NCBI RefSeq assembly: GCF_014356525.2
Contig: NC_052508.1
Span: forward strand, 38,970,613 to 39,034,612
Source: Nilaparvata lugens
Lineage: Eukaryota; Arthropoda; Insecta; Hemiptera; Delphacidae
DNA length: 64,000 nucleotides
Direction of reading: 5' to 3'
How positions within the stretch are numbered: the stretch's first letter is position 1; each line of letters begins with the position of its first letter. Below, piece after piece: positions 1-12,900 of the stretch. Below the pieces are notes generated by a model that worked only from the letters and a program-made list of their open reading frames with translations, was not told the origin of the DNA and made no database searches. Position numbers and translations under genes: made by a program.

Positions 1-205
1 TAGTCAGGTAAGGTTAGGTCAGGCTAGCCTTGAAGGTTATATAAGGCATGGTTAGGTCAGGCTTCGTTTGGTTCGGTTAGATTATACCTGGTTGGGTTAG
101 ATATCTAAATTATGCCACTTTTGTTTATCTTGGTTAGGTTAGGTTGAGTTTGGTTAGGCTTGCTTCAATCAGGTTCACTTGTTTAGGTTTGGTTAGGTTA
201 GTCTT
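1..205. repeat. Degenerate TTAGG/GGTTA-type repeat tract
   Basis: The first 205 bases are dominated by imperfect repeats of GGTTAGGTTAGG and variants such as GGTTAGGCTTG and GGTTCGGTTAG. TTAGG is the common insect telomere unit, but the units here are irregular and interspersed with other bases, so this reads as an old interstitial or simple repeat rather than a telomere. It lies upstream of the first visible exon, so it is probably intronic. Confidence 0.7.
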
Positions 206-746
206 GATTTGACAATTAAATTAAACTTTTGAATTTATATTTCTTTGCTAAGTGTGTGGGTAATTTGATTGTATATTGCAAAGAAATATGAATCATCATA
301 AAAATTGTAAAGTATGGAATGAGCAAACTTTCTCATTTTCCCAAATATCTCCAAAAATTTTGAGATAAGGAGCTATAAGAGATTTTCTCCACTAATGCAC
401 GAGATTGTTTTTTTATTCATATCATACCTACTGCAAGCGGATAGAGCTATCTGCTTTGTTGAATGATAGACAAAGACAGCAACACAATCTAATGTTAATC
501 AAATACTGCCATGATAATGTAGAGCTCACTCAAAAATAATTGATTAAAAGTTTACTCCTATACCTATAGATCTTTTAAAAAGTAATACAGAAAATTCAAA
601 TGTTGTTAATATTTTTCAACTATAAATAGTGGTAAATTGTGGATTCTCTAGACTAGAAAAACTTTCTAATGGAAGAGTTCTACAAATTCACTATTACATA
701 AAATCTATTATTTCAAAATAATAATCCATATATTTTATGATTTCAG
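206..746 (+). other. Intronic sequence upstream of first visible exon
   Basis: AT-rich sequence without a recognisable coding segment. It ends in a plausible splice acceptor (TTATGATTTCAG, last base 746). The missing amino-terminal exon of the glycosyltransferase, expected to carry a short cytoplasmic tail and a membrane anchor, was looked for here and not found, so it probably lies left of the window. Confidence 0.5.
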
Positions 747-971
747 TAATCTATGATATCAATAATGTACCTGCTACGCAACTTGTTATTGGAATTATCA
801 GTGCCCAAGAAAATTTCAACCAACGTAAAACCTTGAGAGATACTTGGCTAACCTTAGCTAGTGAATTGGATGTCAAATATTACTTTGTTATTGGTAAAGG
901 CTTTTGCCCAATTCCACTCGAATATCGATCATCATATCTCTCATGTGAAAAGTGGAATCCAAACCTGGAAG
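747..971 (+). CDS. B3GALNT2: Exon A of B3GALNT2-like gene (start of luminal domain)
   Basis: Acceptor TTTCAG ends at 746 and donor G|GTAATT follows 971 (phase 1). It encodes about 75 residues including LVIGIISAQENFNQRKTL and RDTW, the classic opening of GT31 luminal domains (V-x-G-I/V-x-S-A ... R-x-x-x-R-x-T-W). It is in frame with a TTTCAG read-through, so an ATG at 737 is inside the intron and is not a real start. Confidence 0.85.
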
Positions 972-3900
972 GTAATTTTTATCATTATTTTTATTTGTTT
1001 CTTCATTTACATTGAATGCAGCAAAAAATCTTTGATTTTATGTTATCGGTTCCAAAACAGTTTTCATTTCTGTTCTGAATTATTGGTTGAAGATTAATTA
1101 ATTTTTTATATTTCAATTCATCATCATATTGGATCTGATACAGATATAATCAGACGGAACACATTGCCAACATCTATCTGCATGGCTTTATCCTATTTAA
1201 TTAATGCAATGATAATTATTATTAGATATTAAATCATCAGATAGATACTATCTCATGTCCGTTTCACCAAGCTCAGTCAAGAAATACGAACGTGGTCAAA
1301 TCAAATCAGGCACGGTTAACAACTTCACTGATACATGTAATCTTTTTGCGATAGTTAGTATTTATAATTCCAAAATAGAATTGGAATTCATAGATTGAAT
1401 TTAATAATTCCCGTGCACACTAACTTGTAAATCGGTCCCACCTAGACAGTGTTCAAAAGTTTTGACCTATCTTGGTGAAACCGGCATTAGAGTCTAGAGA
1501 ATATGATAGCCAACTTACTTACTTGATACTTAAGGACGTTGCCAATGACTGGGGTTTCCAGATAGGCAGTGTCGGAATTCTCAATAAAAATAACCTACAT
1601 GGTCATTCATGCTGTGGAGGTGCTTGACTCCCAAAAATTGGTTCAATGTAAAAATTCTGCAGTGAGTAGAGTGGCTTTTCCAGGAGTTTATTTTTCAACA
1701 TGGTATAGATCCAAGAGTTCCGTGTTTCCTGAATTTGTCTAGGAAGGCTGTTAAAAAATCTTATTGCCTGCAAAGGAAAGCTATTGTAGTTCCCCGCCAG
1801 TCGGCTCCGGGGCACCTCCAATCTAGTGGAATGTCGCGTATTGTGGCTGTGTATATCACACCATTTTTGAAACTGCTCCAGGTTTTTCTTGATATACATC
1901 AGCGAGCACAACACATCTTGACTGTACACCGTGAGTATCACAAGATCCTTAAATAGTGGCCTGCAGTGATCCCTGAAGCCGGAAAATGTCACTATCCTCA
2001 GAGCCTTCTTTTGCAGTAGCAGCACATTGTGGACAGCTGGTGCGTGACCCCACAGGAGCAATCCATAGATGATATGGCTGTGAAACAGCGAATGATAGGC
2101 CTTGATAAGACTTCTCTGATCCACCACACATCTCAGCTTACAAAGGAGGTACAGCACTCTGGACAATTTCCTGCATACTTGATTCACATGATGATTCCAG
2201 CTCAATCGCTCATCCAACCAGAATTCTAATAGTTTTACTGGATCCGATACGACTGGCTGTCTTTTCAATGAGCAAACCAAGATGTTTGTTTTATCCTCAT
2301 TTAGTTGAGCTTGTTGGCAAGAAACCACAACTTAGCTACTTCAATGAGTCTGGTGGACTCCTCCTTCGCCTGTTCCATAGTGACACCTTTGGCAATCAAG
2401 GTGGTGTCATACGCAAAAAGCACTGCCCCCTGACCACTTGAGAAGTTGTTCATGAGTAATATCTGTGGTACTCTATGCTTAACGCCTCTCAGCCTCGAGC
2501 AAGCACCTCTCAGCTGCACCACCTGTTTCCTATTCTCCAGATAGCATGTCACTGTCTTAAGGACCCCACCACTCAGACCATATTTCTCCAGCTTTCCAAC
2601 CAATATCCTGTGAGGTACGCAATCGAAGGCCTTGGTAAGGTCACACAATGTGAGGGCAAGGGATTCATCATCCTCAAAACTTCTCTGAATGTTTTCTGTC
2701 AAAGCCAGGAGAGCACTAGTTGTGGATCGTCTGTTTCTAAATCCATGTTGTGATGATGACAGCAGGCCATTCTCAAAAAAGTTGGTCATCTGCATTTTCA
2801 TCTCTGGCTCGATCACCTTAGAGAAGATAGGCACCATGGAGATTGGCCTGAAGTTTGCTGGATCACTGGTCTCCCCTTTCTTGTGAATCAGCACTGTTCT
2901 CGCTGTCTTGAGACAGTCTGGAAACCTTCCTGCCATAAAACAGCTGTTAATGGCTGCAGCCAATGGTTCAGCTATTTGTTTTGCTGTTGCCTTACGCACA
3001 AAGGTTGAAAGTCCATAGATATCCTGAGACCTGGAGTTTTTCGGTTTGAAACAATGTTGGTCACACGGTCAGCACTCACCGGCTTCCAGTCCATCATCTG
3101 CTGTTGCACCTGTCCTACATTGTTTATGGGATTTGAGCCACAGTCAGGCAACTCTTGCAGAATGTTTTCTGCCACACTAACAAAGTAATTTTTAAAGTCA
3201 TCTGGATTGATAGGTGATTCCATTTGAGGTTTCTTTGGGCGATGGGTATTTATGATGTCCCAGGCTGCTTTGCAGTTGTTATCAGCAGACATGATAGTCT
3301 CTGACGTGTACTTTTTTTTTGCCATGCCAACCTGAATCCTGTACTCTTTTTTTCTGTTTTTGGTACTGGTTTAACCAGTAGTTTTTATCTTCAGGTGTCG
3401 CTGCTGTCTTGTGCTTATGATGAGAACCACTAGGTTCTTTACCTGGGCTAGAGTTTCGTCAAACCATGACCTATTTGCAGCTTGAGTTCCTCTTCTGCTG
3501 TTTCTCGAAACCTTCCTTATTGTCTTTGGAAATACTGTGTTGAAGACATTAACATAACCAGCCAACAGCATATCCAGCATGTATTCTTGCTTTGTGAGAC
3601 CAAAAACCTCCATCCAGTTGATGCCCTCAAGCTTCTTGCAAAGAATAGGAATTCTTTCTCCTCTCACTACTATGGAGTAGCTGATGTAGTTGCCCTTCCA
3701 CGGTTCCTGTGTTTGTTCAGTCTTATGTAGGCTAAACTGGCTTGAAGAACAACTGCGCTATGATCAGATATTAAGGGATCAACCACTCTGGCAGTATACT
3801 CCCAGGAGTTCAAGTTGGTTATCACAGTGTCCAGACCAGTAGCGGCTCGTGATCTTCTAGCTTGGGGGCTCAACCTCATGATCTATTGGAGAGAAAGGTC

Positions 3901-6900
3901 AAGAGGATATAGAGTATTGAGCATAATCAAGTGTAAAGGTGATCAATAATAATTTTAAGGAATTACACCCCAAAGATTGAGCATATTTTCTACAAATATA
4001 AATTTTTGTCCTGTTCATATTTTTCTTGTTTGATTTTTACTTCGGGAGTTGGTCACCATTATGTTTTATTTCACACCTACCCTCAATACCAATATTGTTT
4101 GTACTTAACAAATACTGAACCTTATTCATATTTCTTCATCAAAATGATGTTACGGTAACACAATAAATTATATTCACACTCTTACTAAAAGAAAATGGAC
4201 ACACTAGAAATACTCACGAATACACGAAACACACTAGAAATTACTATATTCTCCTACACACAAAACAAATTTATATAACGAAAAATGCAGTGAGATCTAT
4301 CACAACTGTAAACAGTGTATACCCGAAACCATACCGTATAACCTCAAAACTGTCACGCTTAGGCTACTTCTTGTTTACCGCTTTTTTACTGTTTACTGCC
4401 ACCAAATATAAATTTATTGGTTATAAGCAAGTTCAAGATGGCACTGTATCCGTATCACGAATACTCACGATTCATTCCGAGGTTTACCGAATGCTTCACT
4501 TGCCTCGGCTAGGTTCGGCTACTCTCGGATGAACTCGTGCGAAATTGGTTCAGACAGGATTGTGAACCAAATCTGTGCTAGCAAACCGATTCCCCTCCTC
4601 CGTTCCACTACCTCACCCAGCCCTGTTTTTGGGTTCACATCGGGGAATGAACACTGCTTTCCACCTCCACCCGTCTCGTCATCCCATTCGGTGCTGTTTC
4701 AAGCAAGCCACTCCGGGATCTCAGGCACCGGCAGCAAAACATCAACGTAAACAAGTTTACGTAGATGAAAAATGTTGTGATGTAATTTAATGAGAATAAA
4801 ATAGAAATATAATTATTTGTGTTGCAAATTCATCATTGTATAGGAAGTTGATTCAATTCTGGGGGTTCAATGAACCATTGAACACATAGGACGAGCCGCC
4901 ACTGGTCCAGACAAGCATCACCCCTCGTGGGACAAAGACTTCCAACAAATAGATTGTGACTTCGTAATAGGTTGACAAAGGTATCTCTCTCCTTGGATGG
5001 AGCTTCAAGGTGTACATTGAAGTCACCACCAATAATTATTCTGTCTTGCTGCCTGCTCAAGATGAAGGATAAAAATTCATCAAGAAGCAGTGTGGATCCT
5101 TCAAAGTCTTCATTTGGTGGATGGTACACAGACACAACAACAATATTACAATCCATCAGCTCCACCGCTGCAAGCTCCAATATGCACTCCTTGCAATAAT
5201 TAGTAACCTCTACTATTTTATATTGCAGTTTCTTATTCAAGTAAATTACAGCACCCCCATTCTTATGAAGATTCCTGCAATAGATGCTGGCTAGGCTGAG
5301 TGTGCCGATATTCCCATAGAAGTTTGACTCCTCTTCTTTCAACCAGTGCTCTGTGATGTACATAATGCTGGGCTCCATTTCGTCCACAAAGAGGTCAAGC
5401 ACATCAAGTTTTGTTCTGAGGCACTGAATGTTCAGAACTATAATGATTACATCCTCTGGTTGACTTTGCTTGTTTTTGGAAGGTGTTACTATTTCAGTGT
5501 CCCCCCTTGCCCCTTCTTGAATAAAAAGCGCCTGAGTGTGACATACTTCGGCCATTTTGTGCTGTCCAGGTTTGCATCCTTATGGTCAAACTCAACTCCA
5601 AGCTTGAAACTGCAATATGACTCACTTTCAGTATCTAGCTTTTCAACTGTGAAGCTAATTCCAGGAAAATTATTTGTTAGAAAAGAATCTACATCCTTAT
5701 CTGTTGTTCCCTTTTTAATTTTTCCCAAGTGAAACCATGCTTTTTTTTCACCTGTCAATGTACAGCTCTGTACTACGTCCAAGCTGGATGAGCATGTCCC
5801 AATCAGTAAATTTTTGTCAATAGGTCTTTTTTTTGTTAGTTTTAACTGCATTGGCAAAGTTCAATTTATTCCCTTTATTATCAAGCTGAGTAGTCCTTTT
5901 TGCTTTTTTTGTTACCATATTCCAAGTAGCTTTGTCATTTTTAGCCTTGTTTGGTGAGTTGCTAAGGCTAAGTTTGCCTGGGTTATCTTGAGTAACACAT
6001 ATATTATCACACACATTTACACATAAATTATCACAGGGGTTATCACAGTTCAAGTTTTGACTAGTAGCAAGACCAACGGTCTCTTGTTCTTTTGATATAT
6101 CATTTGTGTTTGAAGGTTTATCTTCAATATTAATAACAGAGCTGTCTTTATTTACACTTATTATGTTTTTTTTGAAGAAACTGTCATAGCATGCAACCTA
6201 CCTTTCTTCTCAACGAAAATACGGTCGGTCAGTTTACTATTTACATTTCCCACTCTTTGCCCTGCAGTATGAATTGAAGTAGGCCTACTACTGTCACTAT
6301 CCTTTTCAAGTTTTTTAACTCTACCATTTAAAGATGCGAGATTAGCACTCAACATCGAGAATTTCACTACGAGTTTCATTTTCGATTGCTTTTACATGAT
6401 TTTTTACTTCTTTTTTATAAACACTTGAGTTACGATTTTCCAGAGCCTGTGTTTTCATGACCTCGGTCACCCTAACCTTACACTTTGAGCAGTACCAAAC
6501 AAAACCATCACTAAGACCCTGAATCTTGCGGTATTCTGTGTAAGAAATGTTTAAACAGCCAATATGATGCCAATTTTCACAAAATCCCTCACATAAAAAT
6601 AGCCTTTTCTGAATCCAAAACTAGATTTTTGCACACCCCACAGCATGAATCCTGCAGCTCGTCGGCCGGTGCCATCTCGATCCCTCGACCCCTATGCATT
6701 CACACTATCGTATATAAAATTACTAAGTCCGGCCACTAATGATTGCACGTACAAGTACGCTTGTACAAGCAAACCTGACCTGAAATGGAACACTAACCAT
6801 ACCATAGGAGGTTTACATCAGTTGAAACGGCTTGAAAAGTTTCTAGCATAAAGTAAACCATTAATAGCAACAAATAAACCACTGGGAAATCATTACAAAT

Positions 6901-9900
6901 TATAATGATATAAAAATAATATAACCTCAAATAGAGCAGCGAAGAAGAAATAGTAGACAAAGAATCTTAAACATAAACCTAACCTCATATTCAAACAGTT
7001 GGTTTTCGCTTGCAGTATTTTGCCGAAGCTTGTGGAAGCGTGCTTGACTTACCTGCAGTATAGTTAATGGCCGGCCTCAAATGACACCTACTTATTGCTA
7101 GAGCCTTGACATTCTCCTCATGTCTTCTCCACGAATATCTCTGACCAGGGCTCGCTGTCTCCATCTTAACCTGGTTGCTATTATGAAGAAGGTTTGGTTA
7201 TGAGATTATGTTGTTGGCTTACCCAAATTATTGAAATATTTTTTTTCAAAATCACAATATTCATTCTTTCAATTTACACATTATTATTATCTTTCTAATT
7301 GATTCTAATTGAGGTTGATAATTTGAAGGCCAAGACTAGCTATTAGGTTGTAGTAACATTGGAAGGTAACATGAAAAGCATAAAATTTATAATGATATCA
7401 TTACTTTCATTACAGGTGTTTTTGGCGAAACAGTATTAAACACAAGTCGTATAAAAATCGAAGATAAATTTTCAAAGCCATTTAAGGGCTTCAGTTTCAT
7501 ATTGAGCCATGGAATAATCATCAACAGAATTGGAATCAGTTCAAAAGTTCTCAATTACTGCAAACTGCCGGTTAGAGTCATTTTGGAAAATGCTATTTCT
7601 GGACAGAGAGTCGCCACAAGTACTTTCATCAATGATGGGAGGAACACCGATGAACCACAAGGTATCATAGCAACTATATACCATACTACTACTACCACCA
7701 TATACTACTTACTACTACCATATCATCAGCTATTATATTTTTACAAATACTTGAACATGCCAATCCACTAAAAGCTAATTTCAAAACAAAGTTTTCTTCA
7801 AATTAATCATTTACCATAAATTCCTAATACTAATGCTGGTATGGTAGTAAATTTTGTACCATTAAAACTTGGCACTTCACTTCATTGAATTTGGATATTT
7901 TTCTTTACTATCACAGGAGTCATCTGGAAAAATATCCCACCAATCCACTCACACGAGGGATTCGAAGGAACAATCTATGTTTCCAGTGATAGTATCTCAA
8001 CATTGGGATCTTTAAATTTGAAGACTGAGTTACATGACAGAACAAAAATAGTACTATTTCTTCAGAATATTGATAACAATGGCACCACTGAATACTATGA
8101 AGGAAGTGTCAACATGGTGGCTTTCAGCTATACAATATCGGGTAAGTTTCAAGTTTATCAATCAAATAAAATTGCGAGTAACGTTACATTCAAATTTAAT
8201 ATTTTTCAATTCAATATTATTAGAATGATTAAACTTCCAAGTGTTTTTCGGCTTTCTAACAACATTACTAAATTCAAAATTGTTATTTGTCAATAATTAT
8301 ACTCAAGGAGTATTCTCGGATCAGAAATGTGAAATGTGAACTCTTTGCGTGACATACACTAGCCTAACCTTTTGGACTTCATTGCCATTAAAATTTGAAA
8401 GAGTAATTTTACAAGTAAACTTACTTCTTCCCTTTCAGATTATGATATGTATTATTAAAAATCCTTTTAATAATGTATTGATAAACAAATTATTGATTTA
8501 TTGATTCAATATTGATGATTCATTGTCTCGGCTCATATGCTTGGAAAGATCCTGAACAAACTATTCTTTACAGCAGAGACTATGCCACTGTCAAGCCTGA
8601 ATAGAAGAGGCTGTTTCTTGAAGAAACCCCATTTTATGCATTGAATGAGTTTTTCAGTTGTAAAAATGCTACTGTGGAATGGTATTTTGTTTGATACATG
8701 CTCTTGCCTGATTGAGTGCATGTTTTTGTTTTCTTGACTTGTCTATTTGTTATTATCAAATGTGGTCCAAATTATGAACCGGAACATAATTTTAATGACA
8801 ATGAAAAATATAATTTGGTAATACAACCTGGATTTTGACCAGTTTCTTTCATGTAATACTTTGCAAAATTAAAAAGTGCAATTCATTAAAGATTTAGATC
8901 GAATAACATCTTTCCAGATTACTCTGCATTGAAAAGAAAACTGTCCGAAGAAGAAACCGAATCGAATTCGTGGCTTGCTTACACGGAACAATTGTGGTTG
9001 AAAGTCTTGCAAGAGAAAAACCATTATAATGACATTGTGCTGGTAGATGTTGTCGATGTTTACAGAAACCTCCCGAAGAAAATAATTGAATTCTACAAAT
9101 GGTAAGTACAACTATAGATGATCCACTTGAAATCCAAAATTACCTTTTCTAAAAACCTCATAGACCTGTTCCGAGCATAACATTATATTTTTGATAAAAA
9201 CATAATATAACTCAATTTTATTTTTTCATAGCATCTTAAAATTATTTTTTTACTTTATTGGCATTCAAGAAACAATGACATTAAAAATTTCCATTATAGA
9301 AAATATTAGAAATCAATTACTATTGCCTACTCAGCATTAGACATTTCCTATTATGGCTGAAGAGCTTGAGAACATGGCTATCAGGATCCACCACTAAAAC
9401 TTCAGAGTAGCTGTCATAAAATTATACATGTAATTTCAAAATGATTGCCAAAATTCGGTACGACAGACACTAGAAGAAGAAGATTTTACATTTGACTTTA
9501 TCAATTGTATTAACTTCAAAGATCTGGAACAAGATGCCAATATATATGCATATGCATTCATAGGCCAAAGTTAGAAAAAACATAATTTCACACTTAATAT
9601 GTTAAATACTAATGGAATCTAGTAAGTTCTGCAGCCACTGACATGCCTCTTCTCCAGCATCATGAACTTGTGTCAGCCCTCCATGATAGGAGTGTTGTGG
9701 ACACTCAGATATTAGGTGATTCATTTGTCCACATTCAATTTGAATTTGTCCACATTGGCACAGAGGATCAGATGTGTATCCCCATGCTGTCAGCACACCT
9801 TCCCACCTGCGTCCTGAACCGGCCACACCACTCTCTACGTCTCAGCTGGGTGTCAGAAACAATGTCATTAGGGTCATCCACAAGGCCTTTGTTCCTGACC

Positions 9901-12900
9901 TCTCCCTGCAACCATCTCAGTCTCCATAACTCCCTCGCACTTCTCATTTCCCTCTGCTCATCTAGTCTAAAGTATCTTCTTGACTTGAGGCGCCTTGGGG
10001 GAGGGTTAGCCAAATCTCTAGAAACTGGGAGATCCTCATGAATGTGTTGCAACTGGGAAATTAACTTGTTCTTCTTCTTCTCCAACGTTCTGAGATCTGA
10101 AGGCATGATGTTACTAAGCACAGGCAACCATTCAGTCTCTGTTGGTCTCAATGTCCCACTAATCTTCCTCATAGTTTCATTGAAAACTGTAGGTATCAAT
10201 TTTCTCAACATGTCTGCTGCGTGCCCAGACAGAAGAGCAGTACTCCCCTGTACTGTACAGAAGTGCAAGACTTGATGTTCGAAGGGCATTCATGGTTGTT
10301 CCCCGCAAGTTTGCTGATAAACATTTGGTACGACAAACACTAGAAGAAGAAGATTTTACATTTGACTTTATCAATTGTATTAACTTCAAAGATCTGGAAC
10401 AAGATGCCAATGGATCAGTTGAAATAGCTGTGTTTTATCCCATATTCGCAATGCTATTAAGGAACACCTGAGTTTGTCATTTGTCGTGAAATTGCCGATA
10501 TTTTCAACCATTAACAGAATTACTCTCATAAATAAAAATGCATGGAATAGTGTGAACTGATAGGTCTAGGAATGAATCTTGGCAAGTGTGGTTAAAACCT
10601 AATCCTGGCAGGTATCTTATCGGCCCTTTTTTGCAGAATAAATATTTTATTGAATTTCTGCAAAGATGCCGCTCCTCACAGCTCTATTCCACAATAAATG
10701 TGTGTGTGAATTAGTGCAAAATACAGGACTATTCCTGTTCCAAGGAATACATATTGTGCAATGTTCCGCAGCACAAATAAATTATTACTCATACTGCTTG
10801 TCAGTTTTTCAATATGTGCATACCACGAAAGGTTTCTATTAATTATGAGACCTAGAAGATCTGTCTCTGTGACATTTCCAACTATAGTGTCTCCAGTACT
10901 GGCTGAAAGAAGTAGTTTTTAAAACTAAATTCCATACCGTACACTCTTTGACATTAAGTCTACCCTCAACACCATGTTATTCCAAAGTTAGGGATTCCAC
11001 TGATAAGTGAGTCTGTAATATATATCAACGCTATCAAACGTTTTGTATGGATTCAAAAATTCCCCAATCAGTAAAATTTTCCTTATCAGTCTCATCTATG
11101 ACACTTTCAATGAACGATACAGCGGCAGATACTGTAGATTTTCTTCTTATGAAGCAATTCTGGCTGGAAGATTAAGAAAATTTCGTAAGATAATCCATAA
11201 CTCCGCAATAAATCAATTTTGCAAATGTCTTGGAAAAAGCTAAAAAATGCAGATGGGTCTGAAGTTGTTTTATCATTTCTGACTCCATTCTCGACATCTT
11301 TATTAAATCAGAGAATTTGCCTGCTTGAAGATCATTATCAAACTATGACAACTAAAGGTTCGACTATATTATTTTATCACAACATGCATTAATATTATAC
11401 TAATTGGAATATTATCAAACCCAACACTATGTTTTGGTCTGAGACTATTATGACAAGTATTTCATTACGATCTGTTGGGAAAAGATAAGACAATTCTCAC
11501 AGTAGGGTCTAGTGAAAAATTAAACTGATCTATTGCATGAGTTAGAAACATCAAAAGTTGGTATCATTCAAATGAAAATCTTATTAAAAGCGTTTGCAAT
11601 ATGTTTAGGATCAGTAAATATTTCTCTAGTTTGTTCCAGTTAAGTGTTTGTATCAAGACCTATGGTAACATTTCAATTACATGCATAACATTATTTTTCA
11701 TACCTTTGTTTACATCATTATTTCTGCACGGAAAAAGTTTTATTTATTCAAAATAGAATTCTCTTCAATAATATTTGTAATGTTGTGTTTTATCATACCA
11801 CTAGCCGTCAGGCTCGCTTCGCTCGCCATATCCGTCTAGCCAGGGGGCTCCGCCCCCCTGGACCCCCGACTGGATCGTCCGAGAATGAGATTTCATTTGA
11901 GCATTTTTATCATATGTTAGAACAATCCAGTCGGGGGTCCAGACTCAACGTCTGGCTAAACGGATATGGCGAGCGAAGCGAGCCTGACGGCTAGTAATAT
12001 AATATTCCCAGGATTGAAGTAGCAGTCCCAATCAATTTTTCTGCGATAAATGCATTTAAATCTTCAACTTGGTGCCAACCTAACAAAGTCAACTCAACTT
12101 AATGCCAACCTGACAAAATTATTAATTTAGTTGCCAGTTAACAACTGTTTCGAAGAGGTACTCTATCTAGATTATAGTTCTATAGTAACATATGATATGG
12201 AAATTTCAATTATAATTAAGAGATTGGGAGAAGAAGAATATACATGCTAAAAGACGAACTTTGAACCCTTAAAAACAACCCTTAGAGTTAAAATATTGCC
12301 AAAAGATTTCTTAGTGCGCCTCTAAAGGGCCAACTGAACATACCTACCAAATTTGAACGTTTTTGGTCCGGTAGATTTTTAGTTATGCGAGTGAGTGAGT
12401 GAGTGAGTGAGTGAGTGAGTGAGTGCCATTTCGCTTTTATATAATATAGATAGTCTTATAAGGTAGTTAGCAAACTGACAGTTAAAAGCCAAAAATTTTA
12501 CAGAAATCAGCTGACATTCATTTACAAAAACACACATACCAACATGACGACAAAAGATATCATTATGAAACTTTTAGGATATATGGAGAAAGCAATGGCG
12601 GATCGTTTAAAACGTCCTCCGCAATAAGGGCATATAGCTGTATGTGCCCTTCTTGTAGCTACCGCCTCGTTCAATTACAAATCAATAGAAATCAATTATT
12701 GCAAATCTGCAAATCAAATAACTCCAATACAAATCAATCAGATCAGTTGACAAAATATAAATCAGTTGACAGCTTTCTGTTTTCTGTCTTACAGTTCAAA
12801 TCTTTTGACAGGCTTTCGGTCTCTCATCGACCTTTCAAAATAGGAATAGGTTCAGGAGACCTTAACTTCGGTACTTCTCCCGGTTCAATAGGTTTAGGTA

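Larger units (their letters stand above)
1590..6690 (-). mobile_element. LINE A: non-LTR retrotransposon, antisense, degenerate, split by hAT element
   Basis: On the minus strand it runs ORF1 (about 6675 to 5490), endonuclease (5555 to 4905 then 3836 to 3640), reverse transcriptase and carboxy end (about 3000 to 1603). The layout (zinc-finger ORF1, then apurinic-type endonuclease plus RT) fits CR1/Jockey-group LINEs. Several frameshifts break both ORFs. The exact ends are not visible: the 5' side may extend toward 7190 and the 3' side toward 1515. It lies inside intron 1 of the glycosyltransferase, antisense to it. Confidence 0.8.

Noticed and set aside
1..205. Chromosome end (telomere)
   Set aside because: The TTAGG-like units are irregular and interrupted and the gene continues past them.
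737..746. ATG at 737 as start of the glycosyltransferase
   Set aside because: It overlaps the splice acceptor TTTCAG; family proteins need an upstream membrane anchor, so the real start lies upstream.
4290..4790. Three small + frames inside the hAT-type element
   Set aside because: No transposase motifs; overlap each other; the composition of a non-autonomous element explains them.
12389..12424. CRISPR-like or other regular array
   Set aside because: Simple GTGA microsatellite; no spacers. No CRISPR array is present in the window, as expected for an animal genome.
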